Positions 38,748 to 48,116 of a stretch of 64,000 nucleotides of DNA are shown piece after piece (positions within the stretch are counted from its first letter, which is position 1; every line of letters begins with the position of its first letter). The position numbers and the translations under genes were made by a program. Below the pieces are notes generated by a model. It searched no databases. It worked only from the letters and a program-made list of their open reading frames with translations, and had not been told where the DNA came from. Source of the DNA: Rahnella woolbedingensis (GTDB lineage Bacteria; Pseudomonadota; Gammaproteobacteria; Enterobacterales; Enterobacteriaceae); NCBI RefSeq assembly GCF_003602095.1, contig NZ_RAHH01000005.1:124001-188000 (forward strand), written 5' to 3'.

Positions 38748-38874
38748 TTACCCTAAATAGTTCGTGTCACAGGAAGGCGGCAAACAAGCGAGTCCCGAAT
38801 CACTTACTTAAGTAAGTGATTCGGGCGAGCATGTGCAGCCAACGCACCTGTGACGCGAAATATGACGGGTAATT
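38748..38874. repeat. Long palindromic intergenic repeat (YPAL/ERIC-like)
   Basis: The centre is a perfect 32-bp palindrome at 38794-38825 (arms CCCGAATCACTTACTT and its complement). The symmetry continues imperfectly outward: GTGTCACAGG on the left against CCTGTGACGC on the right, and ATTACCC against GGGTAAT at the ends. The total is about 127 bp. This central sequence is familiar from intergenic repeats of Rahnella, Serratia and Yersinia genomes. Its right end overlaps the stop of the porin gene. Confidence 0.85.
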
Positions 38875-40271
38875 TAGAAGAAGTATTTGAAGCGAACACG
38901 CCCGCCGTATCTCTTCTCGTTACTGTCGACATCTGAGTACGTTCTCTCGCCATCAAGCATCGACACGTAGGCCCCGAGATAGACGTTGAAGTTTTTCATA
39001 TCCATGACATTTGGGATGAGGTAGCTGGCATGGAGGGTGTGAATATCGTAGCTGCCCGGTTCATTAAACCAGTCGTCTTTGTAATCTGATGCACGCAGGC
39101 CATCAATACTGAAATCTTCGATTTTGTTATGCGCGTAGATGTAGCCCAGTTCGAGATTTTTCCACAGCACATTCGCTCCGACGGTAAAATCTTTTTCGTC
39201 TGTCGCGTCCATATATGCGGTGCTGAGGTTAGTCACAATGCCGTTTTCCGGATCAGCTTTCTGCCCGTTCCAGGTCATGGTCAGGCCGTAACCGTTACGT
39301 TTGGACTGATCGATGGTATTACCCTGCGCATCTTTGTAGCCGTAAGCATTGTCGACCACGTTGCTTTCCATCGCGGCGGCGACCGAATAGACATCCCCTT
39401 TCCAGGCAATAACCGGGCGCAGATAGGCAACGTTTTTATCTTGTTCCAGATGGTTACCGTGATAATTGTTGTCGGCAAACAGTGAGGTCCCGTCTTCAAG
39501 CAGGGTATTAAGCTCGAAGTACCAGTTGCCGATGTTTTTGTTCAGCAGAATGTTGCCACCGCTGTTACTACGCCCGCGCCCTTCTTTCATCATGTAGACA
39601 TAACCGTAACCGTCAGCGTACAAATCGTTGGCGGTATTACCGGAATATTCGATGAAGGTATCCTGATTAAGCGGGAACATATCATAGGCTTCGAAGCGCC
39701 CGATTTTCGCCATCCAGTCTTTTTCTTCACCGAAGAAGAACGTCGCATCATCCACACCCATCGAGCCATTTAAGTTAGCGGTCGGTTGCACGGAGAAACC
39801 GGAGAACTGACCATTTTCATTACGGCGATAACCGTCAAGACCGATTAATAAACGGCCGTTCACATCCCAGCGTTCATTGTTACCTGCTTTCCAGTTCTTA
39901 TTATCACTGGTGCGGATTGACGTTAATTGCCCGCTACGACTGGTTCCGTCGACGTTAAATTCCACATCGCCGTATAATTTCAAATTATCAAAACCATTCA
40001 GGGTTAAAACCTTGTCTTTCGATATACCGTCAGTTTTCACTTCTACCGGTGCGGCTTGTTTCACACTGGCTATTTCCTGCTCGCGTTGCACATCCTGTTT
40101 GGTGAGCTGCTGAATTTGTTTCTCTGCCGATTCTGCGCGCGCTTCTGCCTGCTGCAGGCGCTGTTCCAGCAGTGCCATTCGGGCTTCGAGACTGGCACTG
40201 GAACTTGCCGCCATCGCTGAACCAGATACAGCGATCCCCACTAATAAAGCCAGTGTTTTAATCTTTCTCAT
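38874..40271 (-). CDS. Carbohydrate outer-membrane porin (RafY-like)
   Basis: The 465-residue protein has a signal peptide (about 1-21, ending SAMA). A coiled-coil segment (about 25-75: EARMALLEQRLQQAEARAES, then EKQIQQLTKQD) precedes a beta-barrel of alternating strands ending in aromatic FKYFF, the outer-membrane insertion signal. A coiled coil followed by a barrel is characteristic of glycoporins such as ScrY and RafY, and the length fits RafY (about 464). The sugar is unknown, because no transporter, hydrolase or regulator of sugar use is adjacent. Confidence 0.75.
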   Translation of the reverse strand: MRKIKTLALLVGIAVSGSAMAASSSASLEARMALLEQRLQQAEARAESAEKQIQQLTKQDVQREQEIASVKQAAPVEVKTDGISKDKVLTLNGFDNLKLYGDVEFNVDGTSRSGQLTSIRTSDNKNWKAGNNERWDVNGRLLIGLDGYRRNENGQFSGFSVQPTANLNGSMGVDDATFFFGEEKDWMAKIGRFEAYDMFPLNQDTFIEYSGNTANDLYADGYGYVYMMKEGRGRSNSGGNILLNKNIGNWYFELNTLLEDGTSLFADNNYHGNHLEQDKNVAYLRPVIAWKGDVYSVAAAMESNVVDNAYGYKDAQGNTIDQSKRNGYGLTMTWNGQKADPENGIVTNLSTAYMDATDEKDFTVGANVLWKNLELGYIYAHNKIEDFSIDGLRASDYKDDWFNEPGSYDIHTLHASYLIPNVMDMKNFNVYLGAYVSMLDGERTYSDVDSNEKRYGGRVRFKYFF

Positions 40272-40562
40272 AATTCAGATATCCTTCCCAATAGAAAACA
40301 AACCCGCCGCTATAAAATCAACGTCGTTGTTTTATTTTTTAAAATAATGCCCAGAGATTTCATAATGAGAAATGAAGATAGATTCAGGCTTAATAAGCTG
40401 TCAAAATTAAACTGGGGAAACGTGAAGTAAAACTGTAATAACGAAATATCATCCTTATAAAACTAATAAACGTAAAACGGGGCGCTTTAGTTAAAAGCAC
40501 CCCGCTTATTATTCATTTTGAATTTATTTCACTGAATATACGTATTCAGCGATTGTTCAGTC

Positions 40563-41033
40563 TTAGCCCTTTTTCGGGCGAACTTTCGCGGTCAGACCTT
40601 TCAGGAAGTAACGCAATACCTGATCGCCGCAAGGACGGTAATTCTTGTGGCCTTCTTTACGGAAGAACGCGCTCAGTTCACCTTCGGAGACTTTGAAATC
40701 TGCCGCAGTGAGCACGGAAATCATGTCTTCGGTTTTCAGCTCAAACGCCACACGCAGTTTTTTCAGCATAATGTTGTTGGTCAGGCGCTTTTCCACTTCC
40801 GGTGCCGGGAAGCGATCGTCTTTGCCACGTTTGAAAGTGATCAGGCCATTGAGGAAGTTCGCCATGACTTCGTCCGGCACTTCCATATAGCCTTCTTCGT
40901 CTTCTTTTTTCAGGTAACGCGACATCACTTCAGGGCTGACAGGCGTACCGGTCGTTTTGAGGATCTCGATCAGCTGGCCTTCGCTTAAATCCAACATGTA
41001 GCGCACGCTGCGCAAGACATGGTTATGCATCAT
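40563..41033 (-). CDS. yehS: DUF1456 family protein YehS
   Basis: The 156-residue protein holds two copies of the DUF1456 repeat: residues 1-75 (HVLRSVRYMLDLSEGQLIEI) and 85-150 (NNIMLKKLRVAFELKTEDMI, ending QVLRYFLKGL). These small helical proteins are widespread in gammaproteobacteria and have no established function. The start may be either of two consecutive ATG codons at 41033 or 41030. It is a single gene, 290 bp beyond the porin start, with no clear operon partner. Confidence 0.88.
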   Translation of the reverse strand: MMHNHVLRSVRYMLDLSEGQLIEILKTTGTPVSPEVMSRYLKKEDEEGYMEVPDEVMANFLNGLITFKRGKDDRFPAPEVEKRLTNNIMLKKLRVAFELKTEDMISVLTAADFKVSEGELSAFFRKEGHKNYRPCGDQVLRYFLKGLTAKVRPKKG

Positions 41034-41127
41034 AATTCTGTATTCCTGTTAAAAGTAAACCGAGGAAATGCCACCGGGTTTACCCCTACGCACCTCGAAG
41101 CCGGCATTATACAAGAATCTTACAGGA

Positions 41128-42327
41128 TTAGCTGAACTGACGGATCCGCGCAATAAGTGACTCCACATCGCCGATTTGTTGTGCGGTCAGAATGAGTTTT
41201 TGTCCAAGGCTCAGCGCATGGCGCTGGCAATCGGCACGCATCGCAGCCTCTTTAATGGTATCGAGATCAGCGACATGCGCCAGCCCGATGGTCCGGCGGA
41301 TCAATTCCGCGCCGCAGTAACCGACCGCATCGTGCCAGACTTCCTGCAGGAAAGCCTCTGCATAACCGGGCTCAGCCAGCGTCGGATCCTGTGATTTATC
41401 CCGCGCCAGCTGCAGGAAACGTTCGGAGAAACTCAGCCACAGTTCGCGCACATCTTTCAGGCGCTGCTCGCGGCCATCTGCCGCTTCACGCACGCCGACC
41501 AGTCCCGGCAGGCCGCAGTAGTTGAGCAGCAAATTGCCCATCGCGGAACCGGGGTCAAATCCGACCGGACCGTAATAGCCAAATTCCGCATCGATGGCTT
41601 TCAGTTTTCCTTCGGCAACGAAAATCGAACCGCTGTGAATATCCCCGTGCAGCAAGGCTTCTGCTTTGCTCAGGAAACGATGTTTCAGGGCAGCGACCGC
41701 CAGACGCAGCGGTTTGTCGGCACGCAGCGCGTCCACTTCCGGCTGCAATATGGCGTCAAAATTATTACGCTCGTGATCCACATACGGATCGGTGAAGAAC
41801 AGATCTTCCGTTATCTGACACAGTTCCGGATTGGTGAAACGGGACACTTCGGCTTTTTTGGTCTGCGCGTTCTGGAAGAAATCCGAGGTATGGAACAGCG
41901 TCTGCGCCAGATATTCACCCAGCTGGGCGCATGCCTCGGGGTAATATTTTCCCTGCACCAGTTCGCTGCGCCAGATGTGATGATCTGACAAGTCTTCCTG
42001 CACCATCACTGCCAGTTCAGCATCATGATGCAATACGGTGACAGTATGCTGCGGACAGTACTGACCGTGGATAATCAGGGTTTCGGCTTCAATACGCGCA
42101 CGGTCTAACGTCAGCGGCCAGGATTCCCCCACACAACGCACATAAGGCAGCGCCTGTTTGACAATCACCCGGCTTATGCCCGCGGTATCGCGGATCTTAA
42201 ACACCAGATTCAGGTTTCCGTCACCGATTTCATCGGCGGTGACCAGAGATTGAGGATCCGCCACGCCACCAAACTGACGGGCATATTCAACGGCATCTTT
42301 GGCGGTAAATGTGTAGTAGCGTGACAT
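41128..42327 (-). CDS. mtnK: S-methyl-5-thioribose kinase
   Basis: MtnK phosphorylates methylthioribose at the 1-position, the entry step of methionine salvage from methylthioadenosine. The protein has 399 residues, the usual size. A kinase fold related to aminoglycoside phosphotransferases shows [20 protein letters not shown], the catalytic [13 protein letters not shown] (His-Gly-Asp) and the Mg-binding [16 protein letters not shown]. It is divergent from mtnA across a 116-bp gap that carries tandem MetJ-like boxes. Confidence 0.97.
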   Translation of the reverse strand: MSRYYTFTAKDAVEYARQFGGVADPQSLVTADEIGDGNLNLVFKIRDTAGISRVIVKQALPYVRCVGESWPLTLDRARIEAETLIIHGQYCPQHTVTVLHHDAELAVMVQEDLSDHHIWRSELVQGKYYPEACAQLGEYLAQTLFHTSDFFQNAQTKKAEVSRFTNPELCQITEDLFFTDPYVDHERNNFDAILQPEVDALRADKPLRLAVAALKHRFLSKAEALLHGDIHSGSIFVAEGKLKAIDAEFGYYGPVGFDPGSAMGNLLLNYCGLPGLVGVREAADGREQRLKDVRELWLSFSERFLQLARDKSQDPTLAEPGYAEAFLQEVWHDAVGYCGAELIRRTIGLAHVADLDTIKEAAMRADCQRHALSLGQKLILTAQQIGDVESLIARIRQFS

Positions 42328-42358
42328 CCTGACCTCTCGAATTCTTTTTTAGCCTTTA

Positions 42359-42382
42359 AAGCGTTTAGACGTCTATACATCC
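42359..42382. promoter_or_regulatory. Tandem MetJ (met box) sites between mtnK and mtnA
   Basis: Three contiguous 8-mers, AAGCGTTT-AGACGTCT-ATACATCC, match the met box AGACGTCT at 5, 8 and 5 positions. MetJ binds at least two adjacent boxes cooperatively. The site sits 32 bp from the mtnK start and 61 bp from the mtnA start, so it could repress both. Confidence 0.8.
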
Positions 42383-42443
42383 GTTCAGCATGTTGGCAGA
42401 ATAAGTGACCAGATGCAACCGGGCAACAAGGATTTAACTAATA

Positions 42444-43472
42444 ATGCAAAGCCTCACAACCACCAGTTTACGTATTCGTGAAAACCAGCTGTGGATCCTC
42501 GATCAGCAAGCCCTGCCGCAACAGTCTGACTGGCGCGAATGCCGTGACGTCAGCGAACTGGTGGATCACCTCCGCACCCTGCGTGTTCGTGGCGCGCCGC
42601 TGATTGGTTTATCCGCCAGCCTGCTGCTGGCCCTGCTCGCCGAACAGGGGATGGCGCCTGATGAACTGCATCACGCACTGGAAACGCTGCGTGCCTCGCG
42701 CCCGACCGCCGTGAATCTGATGAATAATCTCGACCGGATGAACGCTGCGTTGCAACAACCTGATTACGTGAAAGCCTTAGTGGAAGAAGCGTTGCGTCTG
42801 GTGGAGGAAGACAAAGCGCTGTGCGACAGCATTGCCACTCACGGTGCCACGCTGGTTACGCCCGGCAGCCGCCTGCTGACGCATTGCAACACCGGCGGAC
42901 TGGCAACGGCGGGCGTCGGTACAGCCATCGGCGTTATCCGCCGCGCCCATGAACAAGGCAATGTGGAACAGGTGTGGGTGGATGAAACCCGTCCGCTGTT
43001 GCAGGGCGGACGCCTGACCGCATGGGAACTTGGCGAGCTGGGCATACCTTATCAGCTGATTTGTGATTCGATGGCCGCCGGCCTGATGGCGCAAAAACGT
43101 GTCGATGCCATCTGGGTCGGCGCTGACCGCATTGCCGCCAACGGCGACGTCGCCAATAAAATCGGCACGTACAGTCTGGCGGTTCTGGCGAAATATCACG
43201 GCATCCCGTTTTACGTCGCCGCGCCGCATACCACGCACGATCCGCACTGCCCGAACGGTGCCGCGATCCCCATAGAACAACGCGCAGCGAGCGAAGTCAC
43301 CGGCGTTTCCGGCAGTTTTGGGTCCGTGCAATGGGCACCGCTCGACGCGCAGGTTTATAACCCGGCGTTTGATGTGACACCTGCAGAGCTCATCAGCGGA
43401 TGGGTGCTGGATGTGGGGGTGGTGACACCGGAGCAGGTTAGCAAAGGGATCTTCGCTGCATCCCTGAAGTAG
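42444..43472 (+). CDS. mtnA: Methylthioribose-1-phosphate isomerase
   Basis: MtnA converts methylthioribose 1-phosphate to methylthioribulose 1-phosphate, the second salvage step. The protein has 342 residues. Family blocks include [40 protein letters not shown] with the catalytic Cys, and the phosphate-binding [20 protein letters not shown]. It resembles eIF2B subunits, as all MtnA do. It is followed by one of two about 520-bp structured repeats rather than by an obvious terminator. Confidence 0.97.
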   Translation: MQSLTTTSLRIRENQLWILDQQALPQQSDWRECRDVSELVDHLRTLRVRGAPLIGLSASLLLALLAEQGMAPDELHHALETLRASRPTAVNLMNNLDRMNAALQQPDYVKALVEEALRLVEEDKALCDSIATHGATLVTPGSRLLTHCNTGGLATAGVGTAIGVIRRAHEQGNVEQVWVDETRPLLQGGRLTAWELGELGIPYQLICDSMAAGLMAQKRVDAIWVGADRIAANGDVANKIGTYSLAVLAKYHGIPFYVAAPHTTHDPHCPNGAAIPIEQRAASEVTGVSGSFGSVQWAPLDAQVYNPAFDVTPAELISGWVLDVGVVTPEQVSKGIFAASLK

Positions 43473-43510
43473 GTGCGCGTCTAAAAGCCGCTGGATGCTT
43501 CGCAAACAGA

Positions 43511-44030
43511 CGGTGAAAGTTTCGGTTTCTCAATTGCAGCGATCGCTTATCGCGCTGCGCCGAAACCGCCCAAAGGAGGAAAGTGCTTTTCCTCCTTTGG
43601 ATTCCTCCACGCTTTTTTCCACAAGCGCTTCGCTCGCTGGCCATGTTTCAGGTATCGCAGCGACAGGCTGGAAACCTTGCCGCTGCATGGTGCCTTCATT
43701 TCGGGATTGCAGCCTCAGGTCTGCAACCTCTCACTCAGCAAGATTTCTGAACCGCCCGCACGATCTTAATTTCAAAAACGGAATGGATTGATCTTTTAGA
43801 TAAGTATATTGGCGTGCTCAAAATTCAGCTGAACGGAGCGGCTTCGAGACCTGTGGCTCGAAGACCGAGAGAAGGCAGTGCGAAGCACCTGGATTTGCGC
43901 CACTGACCAATGCACCAGAACATGACCGTTGTGCCCGCGACAGCGCGCAGTGAAAAAAGCGCGGAGTCCAGAGGCCCGCGCGTTACCGGGTCTCTGGTCG
44001 GTGTGGGCCGACGCCCACGACCTTGAACTT
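43511..44030. repeat. Structured 520-bp intergenic element, copy 1 (non-coding)
   Basis: This fills the 591-bp gap between the converging mtnA and mtnD. It contains two inverted units. Unit A reads on the plus strand: hairpin at 43570-43600, inner hairpin at 43707-43726 (stem TTGCAG/CTGCAA, loop CCTCAGGT). Unit B reads on the minus strand: hairpin at 43968-43997, inner hairpin at 43842-43863 (stem CTTCGAG/CTCGAAG, loop CCACAGGT). A second copy at 61432-61950 aligns along its whole length, with its core inverted. Open frames through it (for example 43796-44182) have no recognisable protein and no ribosome sites. It may be a structured RNA, a paired 3'-end element or a MITE-like repeat. Confidence 0.8.
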
Positions 44031-44063
44031 GATTCAGATTTAAAGCCTTTCAAAGACGCCCTC

Positions 44064-44609
44064 TTACTCCCCCATTCTCGGGTAATCATCCGCAATCTTA
44101 TCGCCGGTAAAATGCGCCACCCATCCTTCGGGATTATCAAACACGCGGATGGCGGTAAACGACGGGGAACGACCCATATCAAACCAGTGGCGGGTGTTGG
44201 CCGGTACGGAAATCAGATCGTTTTTCTCGCACAGGATCTGGAAGATTTTGCCGTTCAGGTGCAGACAAAAAAGCCCGGCGCCTTCGACAAAAAAACGCAC
44301 TTCGTCTTCGCCGTGAGTATGCTCGGAGAGGAATTTGGTACGCAGCACTGTGCGCTGTTCGTTGTCCGGACGCATGCTGATCACGTCCCAGCTCTGATAG
44401 CCCTTCTCTTCGACCAGCTTATCAATTTCATGCTGATATGCGGCGATCACGTCCTGCGGCTGCGGGTTCTCGCCTAAATCGCGGTCGGCCTGCCAGCGCT
44501 CAAAACGCACATCAATTTTGCTCAGTTCGGCAGCGATGGCGTCGCCGTCACGGCTTTCCCACACCGGTGCGGAAGGATCCTGGTCACTAAAAATCGTCAA
44601 TGCACTCAT
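44064..44609 (-). CDS. mtnD: Acireductone dioxygenase
   Basis: MtnD oxidises acireductone to 2-keto-4-methylthiobutyrate and formate with Fe (or, with Ni, to an off-pathway product and CO). The ATG at 44609 has GAGGG 6 bp upstream and gives 181 residues, the usual length; a TTG frame start at 44615 is ignored. The cupin metal site is the [16 protein letters not shown] block and the later His in [12 protein letters not shown]. It is the last gene of mtnBCD, 11 bp after mtnC. Confidence 0.96.
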   Translation of the reverse strand: MSALTIFSDQDPSAPVWESRDGDAIAAELSKIDVRFERWQADRDLGENPQPQDVIAAYQHEIDKLVEEKGYQSWDVISMRPDNEQRTVLRTKFLSEHTHGEDEVRFFVEGAGLFCLHLNGKIFQILCEKNDLISVPANTRHWFDMGRSPSFTAIRVFDNPEGWVAHFTGDKIADDYPRMGE

Positions 44610-44620
44610 GGTCAACCCTC

Positions 44621-45307
44621 TTATAAGAATGTTTCTAAGGCTATCTGATCAAAACGATTAACTTGCAGGTGGCTGCTGAGGTCATCAGCGTCATCGCGGA
44701 TCAACTGACAGGTATGCCAGCCCGCTAAGCGCGCGGCGTCCAGTTCCTGACGGATGTCCGATAAAAACAGTAAATCCTGTGGCGGCAATATCAGTTGTTC
44801 GGCGATGTTCTGATACGACTCAGTTTCACGCTTGGCACCGACGCGGGTATCGAAATATCCGCTGAACAGCGGCGTTAAATCACCGGCATCGCTGTAGCCA
44901 AACAGCAGTTTTTGCGCGTCCACCGAACCGGAAGAATAGACACAAAGTTGCAGGCCGTCGGCTTTCCAGGCTTGCAGCTGTGGCGCGACATCATCATAGA
45001 GATGCCCGCGAAAATCGCCATTCTCATAACCGGTACGCCAGATAATGCCCTGCAACACTTTCAGCGACGTCGATTTCACGTCGTTATCCATGTAGGTAAA
45101 CAGCTGTTCGATCAGCGCTTCGACGCTGGCCTGTGGCCGGTCGATTTCAGCGCGTAATGCCTCCAGCGCCGCCGCAACGTCCGGCTGCTCATGCTCATGG
45201 CGCAAAAACTCAGCCAGGCGCTGGCGGGCGTAAGGGAATAACACATCATGCACAAAACGGATGTCCGTCGTAGTGCCTTCAATATCAGTGACGATGGCGC
45301 GGATCAT
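44621..45307 (-). CDS. mtnC: Enolase-phosphatase E1
   Basis: MtnC is a bifunctional HAD-superfamily enzyme that enolises and dephosphorylates diketo-methylthiopentane phosphate to acireductone. It has 228 residues. The HAD motif I is [12 protein letters not shown] (residues 4-15), motif [14 protein letters not shown], and motif [22 protein letters not shown]. The start ATG at 45307 overlaps the mtnB stop by 4 bp, so translation is coupled. Confidence 0.97.
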   Translation of the reverse strand: MIRAIVTDIEGTTTDIRFVHDVLFPYARQRLAEFLRHEHEQPDVAAALEALRAEIDRPQASVEALIEQLFTYMDNDVKSTSLKVLQGIIWRTGYENGDFRGHLYDDVAPQLQAWKADGLQLCVYSSGSVDAQKLLFGYSDAGDLTPLFSGYFDTRVGAKRETESYQNIAEQLILPPQDLLFLSDIRQELDAARLAGWHTCQLIRDDADDLSSHLQVNRFDQIALETFL

Positions 45308-45918
45308 TTGGCCTCCAGCAGGCGGCGTTGCAGTTCACACTGGAATAAGAATTCCAGCCCTTCCAGATGGCGGCGCGCTTCTGCGACATCCCGTCCCCAG
45401 CACGTCAGCCCGTGGCCGCGCAGCAGAAAACCATACTGCAACGGCGTGTGCTCTGATGAGGCGATAATTTTCTGCGCCAGCGCAGAAATATCCTGGCTGT
45501 TATCGAAAATCGGGATCACCACCTGGTCCAGGTGCGAGGTCTGGCCGCTGAGCGATTTCTGCATCTCGTAGCCTTCCAGCACCAGCGCGCCGCTGCGCTC
45601 TACCCGCGATAATACGGTCGAATTGACCGAATGGGTATGCAACACCGCGCCTGTTTCAGGATAGCGGGAATACAGCATCGTGTGCAGGCCGGTTTCTGCT
45701 GAGGGACGACGACCGCCTGGTGCAAGACCGGTTTCCAGTTCCACCAGCAGGAAGTCTTCTGCGGTCAGTGATCCTTTGTCTTTGCCTGATTCGGTGATCA
45801 GGCAATGGTCATCGCCTTCGCGCACGGACATATTGCCGCCGGTTGCCGGGCTCCAGCCCTTCTGACCAATCCAGTGACAGGCCGCCAGCAGCGCGCCCAG
45901 TTGCAAATTTTCTGTCAT
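45304..45918 (-). CDS. mtnB: Methylthioribulose-1-phosphate dehydratase
   Basis: MtnB dehydrates methylthioribulose 1-phosphate to the diketo intermediate. It is a zinc class II aldolase-like enzyme of 204 residues. The fold signature is [15 protein letters not shown] near the N-terminus, the metal-binding [17 protein letters not shown], and a later His in [12 protein letters not shown]. It leads the mtnBCD operon and is divergent from mtnE; the 208-bp gap holds MetJ-like boxes. Confidence 0.97.
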   Translation of the reverse strand: MTENLQLGALLAACHWIGQKGWSPATGGNMSVREGDDHCLITESGKDKGSLTAEDFLLVELETGLAPGGRRPSAETGLHTMLYSRYPETGAVLHTHSVNSTVLSRVERSGALVLEGYEMQKSLSGQTSHLDQVVIPIFDNSQDISALAQKIIASSEHTPLQYGFLLRGHGLTCWGRDVAEARRHLEGLEFLFQCELQRRLLEAK

Positions 45919-46012
45919 CTTTATCCTGAAAAAACGGTGCGTTGAGGGACTGAGTTTGGGGTGAAAAAAGCGATATATATAAAGCGTAGTGCCTTAGACC
46001 GAATTGGCATTT

Positions 46013-46028
46013 AGCCATCTAAGCGTCT
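46013..46028. promoter_or_regulatory. Tandem MetJ (met box) sites between mtnB and mtnE
   Basis: Two contiguous 8-mers, AGCCATCT-AAGCGTCT, each match AGACGTCT at 6 of 8 positions. Placed 95 bp from the mtnB start and 99 bp from the mtnE start, they could serve both directions. Confidence 0.7.
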
Positions 46029-46126
46029 TGATTGCCAAATATTAACATCGTGTTATATTGTCAGCAACATCGCTATTTGCACACCTGACGCCTGTCAGGT
46101 CAACGGTCCAGGAGTCTTGACCCGCC

Positions 46127-47287
46127 ATGAGCACAGCAGCATTGATCCCCGAAAGTAAACTTCCCGCCTTAGGCACCACGATTTTCACCCAAATGAGTGC
46201 TCTGGCGCACAAACACAATGCGATTAACCTGTCGCAGGGTTTTCCTGATTTCGATGGCCCGCAATATCTCAGAGATCGTCTGGCGTATCACGTCAGTCAG
46301 GGCGCGAATCAGTACGCCCCGATGACCGGCACCGCGCAGTTGCGTGAAGCGATTGCCGCGAAAACAGAACAGATTTACGGCTATGCGCCGGACGCCAATA
46401 CTGACATCACCATCACTGCTGGCGCGACCGAATCGCTGTATATCGCCATTACCGCGCTGGTGTCGAAAGGCGATGAAGTCATTGCTTTCGATCCAAGCTA
46501 TGACTGCTACGCCCCGGCGGTAGAACTGGCGGGCGGCGTGATGAAACGCATTCAGTTGCAGCCGCCTGAATTTAAGGTGAACTGGGCGGAATTCGCCGAT
46601 CAGGTAACCGACCGTACGAAACTGGTGATCATTAACACGCCGCACAACCCTTCGGCCACCGTCTGGAGCCACAGCGACGTCGAACAGCTCTGGCAGATCA
46701 TCGCCGATAAACACATTTTCGTGCTCAGCGATGAAGTCTACGAACACATTTGTTTCGCGCCGGAAGGCCACGCCAGCGTGCTGCGCCATCCCGAGTTGCG
46801 TCAGCGTGCGATTGCGGTGTCGTCGTTCGGCAAGACCTATCACATGACCGGCTGGCGCGTGGGATATTGCATCGCACCGGCCATTATCAGCGCCGAACTG
46901 CGTAAGGTTCACCAGTATCTGACCTTCTCCATTACCACGCCGGTACAGCTGGCGCTGGCGGATATGTTGCGTGAAGCGCCGGAACACTGGCAGGAATTAC
47001 CCGCGTTTTATCAGGCCAAACGTGACCGTCTGGCACAAGGGCTGGAGAACAGCCGCCTGAAGGTTTTGCCGGGTCAGGGCACCTATTTTCTGCTGGTCGA
47101 TTACAGTGACGTGTCCGATTTAGACGACGTTGCATTCTGCCACTGGCTGACTGAACATGTGGGCGTCGCGGCGATCCCGATGTCGGTTTTCTGCGCTGCC
47201 CCTTTCCCACATAAACTAGTCCGGCTGTGCTTTGCCAAACAGGAAGCCACGCTGGACGCTGCTGCGGAGCGCCTGTGTCAACTTTAA
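46127..47287 (+). CDS. mtnE: Methionine-forming aminotransferase (MtnE/YbdL type)
   Basis: This 386-residue PLP enzyme transfers an amino group to 2-keto-4-methylthiobutyrate to regenerate methionine, the last salvage step. It belongs to aminotransferase class I (YbdL/KAT group): INLSQGFPDFDGPQYLRDRL, the nucleotide-ring block ITAGATESLYIAITAL, and the PLP lysine in SSFGKTYHMTGWRVGY. Glutamine is the favoured donor in this family. Its 3' end overlaps the omega-amidase gene, which would remove the keto-acid by-product. The start at 46127 follows a weak GGAG site. Confidence 0.93.
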   Translation: MSTAALIPESKLPALGTTIFTQMSALAHKHNAINLSQGFPDFDGPQYLRDRLAYHVSQGANQYAPMTGTAQLREAIAAKTEQIYGYAPDANTDITITAGATESLYIAITALVSKGDEVIAFDPSYDCYAPAVELAGGVMKRIQLQPPEFKVNWAEFADQVTDRTKLVIINTPHNPSATVWSHSDVEQLWQIIADKHIFVLSDEVYEHICFAPEGHASVLRHPELRQRAIAVSSFGKTYHMTGWRVGYCIAPAIISAELRKVHQYLTFSITTPVQLALADMLREAPEHWQELPAFYQAKRDRLAQGLENSRLKVLPGQGTYFLLVDYSDVSDLDDVAFCHWLTEHVGVAAIPMSVFCAAPFPHKLVRLCFAKQEATLDAAAERLCQL

Positions 47288-48048
47288 AACTTTCCGTATT
47301 GCAACAGCCGCTGGTGTGGCTGGACGGCGAGGCAAACCTCGCGCATTTCGATAGCCTGCTCGGTGCCCTGACGGGTCGTGACCTGATTGTGTTGCCGGAA
47401 ATGTTCACCACCGGTTTCGCCATGCAGGCTCCGGGCAGCGCGCTGCCGGAATCCCGCGTGGTGCAATGGCTGCAACAATGGGCAAAACAGCTCGGGGCGA
47501 TGATTGGCGGCAGTGTGGCGCTGAGCACCACAGAAGGTGCCGTGAATCGCTTCCTGCTGGTTGAACCGCAGGGCAAAGTGCATTTTTACGATAAACGCCA
47601 TCTGTTCCGCATGGCCGGTGAACACAACTATTATGTACCGGGCAAGCGTCGTGAGATTGTTGAATGGCGCGGCTGGCGTATCCTGCCACAGGTCTGTTAT
47701 GACCTGCGTTTCCCGGTGTATTCCCGCAACCGTCAGGATTACGACCTGGCACTTTACGTCGCCAACTGGCCCGCACCGCGCAGCCGCCACTGGCAGACAT
47801 TGCTTGCTGCCCGTGCGATTGAAAATCAGTCGTATGTGGCCGGTTGCAACCGCGTCGGCCACGACGATAACGGCCATTACTACAGCGGCGACAGCCTGAT
47901 CATTAATCCGCAGGGTGAAGAACTGGCGCGTGCCGAACCGGGCTCAGCCATGATTATTGAAGCCGAATTATCGCTGGAAGCCTTACAGGATTACCGCGAA
48001 ACCTTCCCCGCCTGGCGCGATGCCGATACCTATCTTTTACATGATTAA
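47275..48048 (+). CDS. yafV: Omega-amidase YafV (MtnU role), nitrilase superfamily
   Basis: The protein has 257 residues from a GTG start at 47275, inside the last codons of mtnE, giving (M)STLKLSVLQQPLVWLDG, which matches E. coli YafV. The longer frame from 47227 would read through unrelated mtnE sequence. The carbon-nitrogen hydrolase triad is visible: Glu in IVLPEMFTTGFAM, Lys in HFYDKRHLFRM, Cys in LPQVCYDLRFPVYSR. Omega-amidases hydrolyse alpha-ketoglutaramate or alpha-ketosuccinamate formed when glutamine or asparagine is the amino donor, pulling transamination forward. The 13-bp overlap with mtnE fits this pairing well. Confidence 0.93.
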   Translation: MSTLKLSVLQQPLVWLDGEANLAHFDSLLGALTGRDLIVLPEMFTTGFAMQAPGSALPESRVVQWLQQWAKQLGAMIGGSVALSTTEGAVNRFLLVEPQGKVHFYDKRHLFRMAGEHNYYVPGKRREIVEWRGWRILPQVCYDLRFPVYSRNRQDYDLALYVANWPAPRSRHWQTLLAARAIENQSYVAGCNRVGHDDNGHYYSGDSLIINPQGEELARAEPGSAMIIEAELSLEALQDYRETFPAWRDADTYLLHD

Positions 48049-48052
48049 AAAG

Positions 48053-48082
48053 ATGCCCCGGACTTTTCAGCCGGGGCATTAT
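48053..48082 (+). terminator. Rho-independent terminator after yafV
   Basis: A perfect 9-bp stem (ATGCCCCGG at 48053-48061, CCGGGGCAT at 48071-48079) is followed by TATTAATT. It lies immediately after the stop at 48048. Confidence 0.8.
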
Positions 48083-48116
48083 TAATTCGTAACGGGCAGA
48101 TTCATTCCCGCCGCTA

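Noticed and set aside
43796..44182. Open frame of 128 codons on the minus strand through repeat copy 1
   Set aside because: It runs across the structured repeat and into mtnD, has no ribosome site, a low-complexity Arg/Ser-rich translation, and the matching frame is not kept in copy 2.
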